From NCBI GenBank assembly GCA_030532815.1, contig JAUNKI010000033.1, positions 1 through 12,414 of the forward strand: DNA of 12,414 nucleotides, given 5' to 3'. This document shows positions 8,068-12,414 of the stretch, one piece after another. Position numbers and translations under genes: made by a program. Below the pieces are notes generated by a model, which was not told the origin of the DNA, made no database searches, and was given only the letters and a program-made list of their open reading frames with translations. The DNA is from Leptotrichiaceae bacterium (GTDB lineage: Bacteria > Fusobacteriota > Fusobacteriia > Fusobacteriales > Leptotrichiaceae). The number at the start of each line of letters is the position of its first letter. Within the stretch, counting starts at the first letter, position 1.

Positions 8068-8072
8068 CCTCC
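8068..8072 (-). promoter_or_regulatory. Ribosome binding site fixing the start of the BMP lipoprotein
   Basis: GGAGG on the minus strand, 8 bases before ATG 8059. It decides against the in-frame TTG at 8074, which overlaps it. It lies within a 17-base leader element (8065-8081) repeated exactly before the sugar-binding lipoprotein. Confidence 0.8.
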
Positions 8073-8104
8073 AAAATTTATTTATTAATTTTTATTTTTA
8101 CAAC

Positions 8105-8110
8105 ATTATA
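8105..8110 (-). promoter_or_regulatory. Candidate -10 box for the nucleoside operon
   Basis: A perfect TATAAT on the minus strand, which would start transcription near 8097, about 40 bases before the BMP lipoprotein ATG. At 17 bp upstream only a T-rich hexamer is found, a poor -35, so either an activator helps or the promoter lies elsewhere in this very AT-rich gap. Confidence 0.45.
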
Positions 8111-8126
8111 ATTTTTTATAAATCAG

Positions 8127-8160
8127 AAAAAAATTATCTTATAAAATCAAGTTTAATTTT
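8127..8160 (-). terminator. Candidate AT-rich intrinsic terminator after the sugar cassette
   Basis: On the minus strand AAAATTA (8154-8160) can pair with TAATTTT (8130-8136). A short inner CTTG/TAAG pairing adds to the stem, and a run of seven T ends at 8127. There are almost no GC pairs, so the stem is weak, but its position between the permease stop and the TATAAT box suits a terminator separating the two transporter operons. It could equally be chance in an A+T-rich gap. Confidence 0.35.
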
Positions 8161-8304
8161 TAAATTAACTTTATTATTCACGTTTTTCCCTTTAATTTAA
8201 AGTCTAATCCAAATTCAGAAAATAACTTTATATTTGGAAAATACTTTAAAGATTAACTTTAAAATAATGACTTACTTAATAATGATATCTTAAATCCTCT
8301 GAAA

Positions 8305-9267
8305 TTACTCCTTCCTATTTTTTAACTGAAGAATAGTCAGTCTTTCCTGAATAATTTCAAAGCTTGCAGCTAATACTATTATTATTCCCGTAGCAATATA
8401 CTGCCAGAAAGAATCCACTCCTATAACTATCAGTCCCACTCTTAAAGCCGATAACAGTAAAGTTCCTAAAATTGTACCCTGAATACTTCCCTTTCCTCCT
8501 GACAGACTTGCTCCTCCCACAGCTGCCGCAGCAATGGCATTCAGCTCATATCCTATCCCTGCCGTAGGTTCTCCTGTTCCGAGCCTTGCCAGCAGTATTA
8601 TACCTGCTAAGGAAGCGGTAACTCCGCATATTCCGTAAGCTATCATTTTATGAAACTTGACATTTACTCCTGACAGTTCCGTTGCTTCCTCGTTACTTCC
8701 CAATGCATATATATAACTGCCGAATTTTGTATATTTCAGTAAAATATACATTAGAATTGATACGGAAAACAGTATTAATACCGATATCGGAAAAAAATCC
8801 ATTATATCTCCGTCATACATTTTTCTGAATTTTTCTGAAATATCAAGAACAGGCCATCCACCTGTAATTATATAGGATATTCCCCTGTAAACACTCATAG
8901 TTCCCAAAGTTACTATAAAAGGCTGTAATTTAGCTTTCGTAATTAAAATTCCGTTTATAATTCCAAGTACGAAACCTATAAAAAGTCCTATGAGAACTGC
9001 TATTATTATAGGAACTCCGCCGTTCAGAAGTTTTCCCACGGTCACTATTGCTATGGCAAAAATCGAACCTACCGATAAATCAATTCCCGATGTTATTATT
9101 ACAAGAGTCATCCCTATGGCAAAAAGCCCGTTTATAGTACTCTGCTTTATTATATCTATCATATTGGACGCAGATAAATATATAGGATTTAAAATGCTGA
9201 ATGTCAGTATCAATATACACAGAGCTGTTATAATTCCGGTTTCTCTTCCTAATTTTAATTTAGACAT
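8305..9267 (-). CDS. rbsC: Ribose-type sugar ABC transporter permease (RbsC-like)
   Basis: An inner-membrane permease of the CUT2 sugar family (BPD_transp_2), 320 residues and hydrophobic throughout. It carries RbsC-type motifs: TSGIDLSVGSI (59-69), QPFIVTLGTMSVYRGI (115-130), ALGSNEEATELSGVNV in the second half, and AIAAAAVGGASLSGGKGS near the C-terminus. As the only permease of this cassette it should act as a homodimer with the double ATPase. Its ATG overlaps the ATPase stop as TAATG, and its ribosome site GGAGG (9274-9278) is made by the ATPase's last Gly codons, so translation of the two is coupled. It ends the sugar cassette, and a possible weak terminator follows. Related permeases for galactose, xylose or allose cannot be told apart by sequence alone; ribose is preferred because of the ribokinase upstream. 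Confidence 0.92.
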   Translation of the reverse strand: MSKLKLGRETGIITALCILILTFSILNPIYLSASNMIDIIKQSTINGLFAIGMTLVIITSGIDLSVGSIFAIAIVTVGKLLNGGVPIIIAVLIGLFIGFVLGIINGILITKAKLQPFIVTLGTMSVYRGISYIITGGWPVLDISEKFRKMYDGDIMDFFPISVLILFSVSILMYILLKYTKFGSYIYALGSNEEATELSGVNVKFHKMIAYGICGVTASLAGIILLARLGTGEPTAGIGYELNAIAAAAVGGASLSGGKGSIQGTILGTLLLSALRVGLIVIGVDSFWQYIATGIIIVLAASFEIIQERLTILQLKNRKE

Positions 9268-10760
9268 TAATTTCCTCCCATTGCATAATAAAGTAATTTT
9301 TCTTCGCTCAAATCATCGTGTTTCAGCTCTTTGGTTATTCTTCCGTCGTGAAAAACCAGAACTCTGTCACTCATACCTATTATTTCAGGCAGTTCAGACG
9401 AGATCATAATAATTGATTTACCTTCTTCAACCAACTCTTCCATAAGTCCGTATATTTCAGCTTTTGCACCTACATCAATTCCTTTTGTCGGCTCATCCAG
9501 TATAATAATGTCCGCATCTGCAAACAGCCATTTTGCAATTACTATTTTCTGCTGATTTCCTCCGCTTAAATTCACTGTTTTATAAGATGTATCAGGAGGA
9601 GAAACTTTCATTTTATCCGTATAATTTTTTGATTCCTTATTCATATTACTGTAATTCAGGAAAAAATAATCGAGAATTTTATCTAAATAAGTTATTACAA
9701 TATTTTCAGAATTTGAAAAATCTTTTATAAAACCTTGTTTTTTTCTATTTTCAGGCACCAAACCTATCCCTTTTTTTACTGCATCTTTAGGATTTTTTAT
9801 TTTGACTTTTTCATTATTGATATAAATGTTTCCCGAATCTGTTTTATCAACGCCGAAAATTCCCCTTGCAACATTAGTTCTCTTGGAGCCTATAAGTCCT
9901 GAAAAACCTAATATTTCACCTTTTTTCAATTCAAAGTTTATATTATAAAACTGATTGTTTTTGGATAAATTTTCAACTTTAAGAACTGTTATATCAGTGT
10001 TTTTTCTTCCATTTTTACGTTTTACAAATAAATCTGTATCCCTTCCGACCATATTTTTTATTAAGACATTTCTTGAAATATCAGAAGTTAAATATGTATT
10101 TATATATTTTCCGTCCCTTAATATTGAAATTCTGTCACACATCCTGAAAATTTCCTCTATCCGATGACTTACATATAATATTGTTATTCCTTGAGCTTTA
10201 AGTTCCTTAATTATCTGAAATAAAATTTCCACTTCTCTGTTTGAAAGTGAAGCCGTAGGCTCATCCAAAGAAATAATTTCAGCATTGTGATAAAGAGCTT
10301 TGGCAATTGCAATCATCTGCATTTCACCCATACTCAGACCATTCAGAGAATCTTCACTTTTAAATGCACATTTCAGTCTTTTTAAAACTGCATTTGCTTT
10401 TTTATGTAAAGTTTTATAATCAATAAAACCGTTTTTTAAAGGTTCCGACCCCAGAACTATATTCTGTCCTATTGAAAGTTCTTCTACTAAGCTGATTTCC
10501 TGATGCACTTTGTAAATACCTTTTTTTATGGCATCATGTGCATTTTTAAATTCTATTTTCTGTCCGTTGATAATAATATCTCCGGAATAGTCAGTATACA
10601 CTCCGTGTAAAATATTTAATAATGTAGATTTTCCCGCTCCGTTCTCTCCCATTAAAGCATGAATTTCACCTTTTTTTATGTCAAAACTTACATTACTCAA
10701 AGCTCTGACTCCCGGAAAAATTTTACTTATATTTCTGAATTCTACAATTTTTCGTTCCAT
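9267..10760 (-). CDS. rbsA: Ribose-type sugar ABC transporter ATPase, tandem domains (RbsA-like)
   Basis: A 497-residue CUT2-type ATPase that powers sugar import from the cytosolic face. The N-terminal domain is complete: Walker A GENGAGKST (38-46, Lys44), Q-loop VHQE (Gln87), signature LSMGE (142-146), Walker B IISLDEPTA (162-170) and H-loop SHR (His199). The C-terminal domain has a degenerate Walker A GLIGSKRT (288-295), a good signature LSGGNQQK (398-405) and Walker B LDEPTKGID (421-429), but Ser-Glu replaces the H-loop histidine. This asymmetry is normal for RbsA/MglA proteins. The ATG has GAGGTG 4 bases upstream and lies 19 bp after the binding-protein stop. The 3' end overlaps the permease start by one base. 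Substrate is inferred from the adjacent ribokinase. Confidence 0.93.
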   Translation of the reverse strand: MERKIVEFRNISKIFPGVRALSNVSFDIKKGEIHALMGENGAGKSTLLNILHGVYTDYSGDIIINGQKIEFKNAHDAIKKGIYKVHQEISLVEELSIGQNIVLGSEPLKNGFIDYKTLHKKANAVLKRLKCAFKSEDSLNGLSMGEMQMIAIAKALYHNAEIISLDEPTASLSNREVEILFQIIKELKAQGITILYVSHRIEEIFRMCDRISILRDGKYINTYLTSDISRNVLIKNMVGRDTDLFVKRKNGRKNTDITVLKVENLSKNNQFYNINFELKKGEILGFSGLIGSKRTNVARGIFGVDKTDSGNIYINNEKVKIKNPKDAVKKGIGLVPENRKKQGFIKDFSNSENIVITYLDKILDYFFLNYSNMNKESKNYTDKMKVSPPDTSYKTVNLSGGNQQKIVIAKWLFADADIIILDEPTKGIDVGAKAEIYGLMEELVEEGKSIIMISSELPEIIGMSDRVLVFHDGRITKELKHDDLSEEKLLYYAMGGN

Positions 10761-10779
10761 GGTTCACCTCATTAACGGG

Positions 10780-11883
10780 TTATTTTGACAATTCAGGCAA
10801 TTTCCAGTTTATTATTTCTTCAGCTGTTTTATTTACATTACTCTGATCGATAACTGCCTGAGGAGTCCATATAACTCTCGGTAACTTCTGTCCGCTCAAT
10901 AATCTTATTGCCATTTCTACGGATATCTGTCCGTGTATTTTAGGAAATACATCAATTGTAGCATCCATTTCACCTTTTTTAATCGATTCATAGGCTTCTC
11001 CTATTCCGTCAACACCTACTACCAGTATATCCTTCTTTGAAGCATTTACTGCTTCCTGAACTCCTAAGGCCATTACATCATTATTACAAAAAATAGCCTT
11101 TAAATTAGGATGTTTCTTTATCCAAATGTCAGCCATATCTTTCGCTTTGGCTCTGTCCCAGTCGGCATTTTGTTTTTCAACAATTTTTATGTCAGGAGCA
11201 TTCTGTTTTATCCAGTTTTCAAATCCTATTGTTCTCTGTCTTGCGGCATATGCTTTCGGCATACCTATAACAACTGCCACTTCACCTGTATTATTTAATT
11301 TTCCAGCTATCCATGCCGCAGCATTTTCCCCTTCCTGAATTATTCTCGGTCCGACAAATATATCGGTATTTTTTATAACTCCGTCATTTACATTTATAAC
11401 AGGAATTTTAGCCTTTTTAGCCTTTTCCACCGCAGGAATTAGGTTACCGTCTGATATAGGAGATAAAAGAAGAGCAGTAAATTTTTTATTTACCATATCA
11501 TCTACTATTGAAAGTTGTCCCTGTTCATCTCCCTCTCCCTGTGCAGACTTTATTTCCATAGTTACGGAATAACCGTTATCGGAAAAAAACTTCTCGCCTA
11601 TTTCCTCTCCTTCCTTTATTGTTCTCCAATATTCATTTTCAAAAGCTTTTGATACGCTTCCCAATTTTATTTCCGAATCAATTTTCGGAATAGGACCTAA
11701 CTGATCTCTCAATGTTTGAAATTCTATGCCGTCCGCTGTATCAGGATCTTTTAAATCCTCTGTAACAGCAACACCCGAAGTACTGTTTTCATTTTTCATT
11801 TCTGAATTTTTACCTGTGTTGTCCTTTGAACATCCGAACATTAATAATACAATTGCTAATGCCCCTAAAGCTATCTTACGCAT
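10780..11883 (-). CDS. Sugar-binding lipoprotein of the ribose-type ABC transporter (RbsB role)
   Basis: A 367-residue solute-binding lipoprotein of the periplasmic-binding-protein-like family (Peripla_BP_4 type). The signal peptide MRKIALGALAIVLLMFGC ends in a somewhat unusual lipobox (MFGC, Cys18). A long polar linker follows to about residue 68 before the fold begins at IKLGSVSKAFENEYWRTIK. Family segments are SPISDGNLIPAVEKAKKAK (141-159), PVINVND (161-167), ARQRTIGFENW (214-224), CNNDVMALG (266-274) and VVGVDGIGEAYESIKKGEMD (288-307). The start has GGAGG 7 bases upstream. It is the first gene after the ribokinase, separated by a 139-bp gap with an operator palindrome and a TATAAT box. 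Ribose is the likeliest ligand from context, but the sequence is diverged enough that allose, psicose or another pentose remain possible. Confidence 0.9.
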   Translation of the reverse strand: MRKIALGALAIVLLMFGCSKDNTGKNSEMKNENSTSGVAVTEDLKDPDTADGIEFQTLRDQLGPIPKIDSEIKLGSVSKAFENEYWRTIKEGEEIGEKFFSDNGYSVTMEIKSAQGEGDEQGQLSIVDDMVNKKFTALLLSPISDGNLIPAVEKAKKAKIPVINVNDGVIKNTDIFVGPRIIQEGENAAAWIAGKLNNTGEVAVVIGMPKAYAARQRTIGFENWIKQNAPDIKIVEKQNADWDRAKAKDMADIWIKKHPNLKAIFCNNDVMALGVQEAVNASKKDILVVGVDGIGEAYESIKKGEMDATIDVFPKIHGQISVEMAIRLLSGQKLPRVIWTPQAVIDQSNVNKTAEEIINWKLPELSK

Positions 11884-11908
11884 TTTTTACCTCCAAAATT
11901 TATAATTT

Positions 11909-11914
11909 ATTATA
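11909..11914 (-). promoter_or_regulatory. Candidate -10 box before the sugar-binding lipoprotein
   Basis: TATAAT on the minus strand, about 25 bases before the start codon, giving a short leader containing the GGAGG site. No convincing -35 is seen 16-18 bp upstream. The gene may also be read through from the kinase promoter outside the window. Confidence 0.35.
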
Positions 11915-11976
11915 ACTATTTCAAAGTTGCTGTTTGCTTTGCTGTTAGGTATTTAAAATTTTCAAGAATATCCATT

Positions 11977-11990
11977 TGTAACCGCTTACA
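11977..11990. promoter_or_regulatory. LacI/cre-type operator palindrome
   Basis: TGTAACCGCTTACA matches every position of the Gram-positive cre consensus TGWAANCGNTNWCA. It is an imperfect inverted repeat centred on CG, the hallmark of LacI/GalR-family operators. It lies in the gap between the ribokinase and the sugar-binding lipoprotein, about 60-80 bp upstream of the candidate TATAAT box. It may bind the LacI-family protein encoded at the left of the window, another RbsR-like regulator, or a global CcpA-like protein. Confidence 0.75.
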
Positions 11991-12022
11991 TTTTATTTTT
12001 TATAAAATTGATTTCCGTGATT

Positions 12023-12414
12023 TCAACTATTCAATTTTATAAATTCTTCAATTTCTTCCACTGTAGGTATAGAATCCTGTGCTCCCTGTTTTGTTACCAC
12101 AATGGCAGCAACAGCAGTTGCATACTTTATGGCAAGATCCGGATTATCCGTTTCACATATTTTAAGTGCAAATGCTCCGATAAATGAATCACCTGCAGCA
12201 GTTGTATCCACTGCATTCACTTCATAGGCATCATATTTTTTGATATTATCATCTTTATCAAACAGTACACTTCCCTTTTCCCCTAATGTAAGAATTATAT
12301 TTCTGATATTGTGTTCCTTTTTTTTATGAAAAATTTTTCCTATATAGACTTTATCATCTATGTTTATTCCGAAAATTTCCTCAGTTTCAGTTTCATTTAA
12401 TATCAGATAATCTG
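12023..12414 (-). CDS. rbsK: Ribokinase, C-terminal part (cut by right edge)
   Basis: The PfkB-family kinase that converts D-ribose plus ATP to ribose 5-phosphate in the cytosol. The last 129 codons are visible, and the frame is open through the right edge, so the 5' part is outside the window. The fragment begins DYLILNETETEEIFGI, the ribokinase NETE motif. NIILTLGEKGSVLF follows, then the catalytic and anion-hole motif VDTTAAGDSFIGAF (the Asp of AAGD is the general base), and it ends with VVTKQGAQDSIPTVEEIEEF. The last stretch closely matches E. coli RbsK (VTRKGAQPSVP), which favours ribokinase over fructokinase or other PfkB members. A GTG at 12220 is an internal Val codon, not a start. 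It precedes the binding-protein gene by 139 bp and should phosphorylate ribose from the transporter and from nucleoside hydrolysis. Confidence 0.93.
   Translation of the reverse strand, partial: DYLILNETETEEIFGINIDDKVYIGKIFHKKKEHNIRNIILTLGEKGSVLFDKDDNIKKYDAYEVNAVDTTAAGDSFIGAFALKICETDNPDLAIKYATAVAAIVVTKQGAQDSIPTVEEIEEFIKLNS

Larger units (their letters stand above)
8060..8304. other. 245-bp intergenic region between the sugar and nucleoside cassettes
   Basis: The longest non-coding stretch in the window. Besides the candidate hairpin, TATAAT box and ribosome site listed separately, it holds two exact TTAACTTTA copies (8165-8173, 8253-8261) and a near copy ATAACTTTA (8222-8230). I found no open reading frame with a ribosome site, no riboswitch signature, and no LacI-type CG-centred palindrome. 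Confidence 0.6.

Noticed and set aside
8060..8074. Longer BMP lipoprotein starting at TTG 8074
   Set aside because: The GGAGG ribosome site overlaps that start, while the ATG at 8059 is correctly spaced and begins a normal lipoprotein signal.
8175..8188. LacI-type operator around the lone CG in the nucleoside-operon gap
   Set aside because: The flanks (AAAAACGTGAAT on the minus strand) are not palindromic and do not match the operator at 11977.
8060..8304. Possible purine or other riboswitch before the nucleoside transporter
   Set aside because: I looked for the conserved purine-riboswitch core and for stable multi-stem folding; the gap is almost all A and T and shows none of the expected invariant segments.
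8990..9409. Plus-strand open frame of 139 codons across the rbsC/rbsA junction
   Set aside because: It lies wholly antisense to two well-supported transporter genes and has no recognisable domain.
5442..10760. Recent duplication of the two tandem ATPase genes
   Set aside because: They share family motifs but differ throughout, including in the second Walker B and in the permease arrangement, so they are old paralogues of separate sub-families.
12023..12220. A stand-alone 65-residue gene starting at GTG 12220
   Set aside because: The frame continues open to the right edge and encodes upstream ribokinase motifs, so the GTG is an internal codon.

Overview
The window is a compact, very A+T-rich bacterial locus. 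Every gene I can support lies on the minus strand, so transcription runs from the right edge to the left. The low G+C, lipoprotein-type solute-binding proteins, GGAGG ribosome sites and occasional TTG starts suggest a member of Fusobacteriota (Leptotrichia/Sebaldella-like); a low-GC Firmicute cannot be excluded from this sequence alone.

In transcription order, the first block (12414 to 8305) is a ribose-type sugar cassette: the C-terminal part of a ribokinase (cut by the right edge), a sugar-binding lipoprotein, an RbsA-type double ATPase and an RbsC-type permease. A perfect LacI/cre-type operator palindrome sits in the gap between the kinase and the binding protein. The second block follows a 245-bp AT-rich gap (8060-8304) that holds a candidate terminator hairpin and a TATAAT box. 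It is a BMP/Nup-type nucleoside ABC transporter (lipoprotein, double ATPase, two different permeases). Behind it come a RihB-like ribonucleoside hydrolase, an M20-family metallo-amidohydrolase and a glutamine-amidotransferase-like protein of unknown function, spaced from an 11-bp overlap to about 33 bp apart. At the left edge a LacI-family regulator begins; it has a good promoter of its own and runs off the window. Neither edge gene is complete.

The two blocks fit one metabolic logic, which is inference. Nucleosides enter through the BMP transporter, the hydrolase splits them into base and ribose, and ribokinase phosphorylates that ribose together with ribose taken up by the Rbs-type transporter. 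The roles of the M20 enzyme and the amidotransferase-like protein in this pathway are not explained and are the most open biological question here. The LacI regulator has a recognition helix much like that of CcpA, whose sites match the operator in the sugar cassette, so it is a candidate to control that cassette. No RNA genes, mobile elements, CRISPR arrays or riboswitches were recognised.
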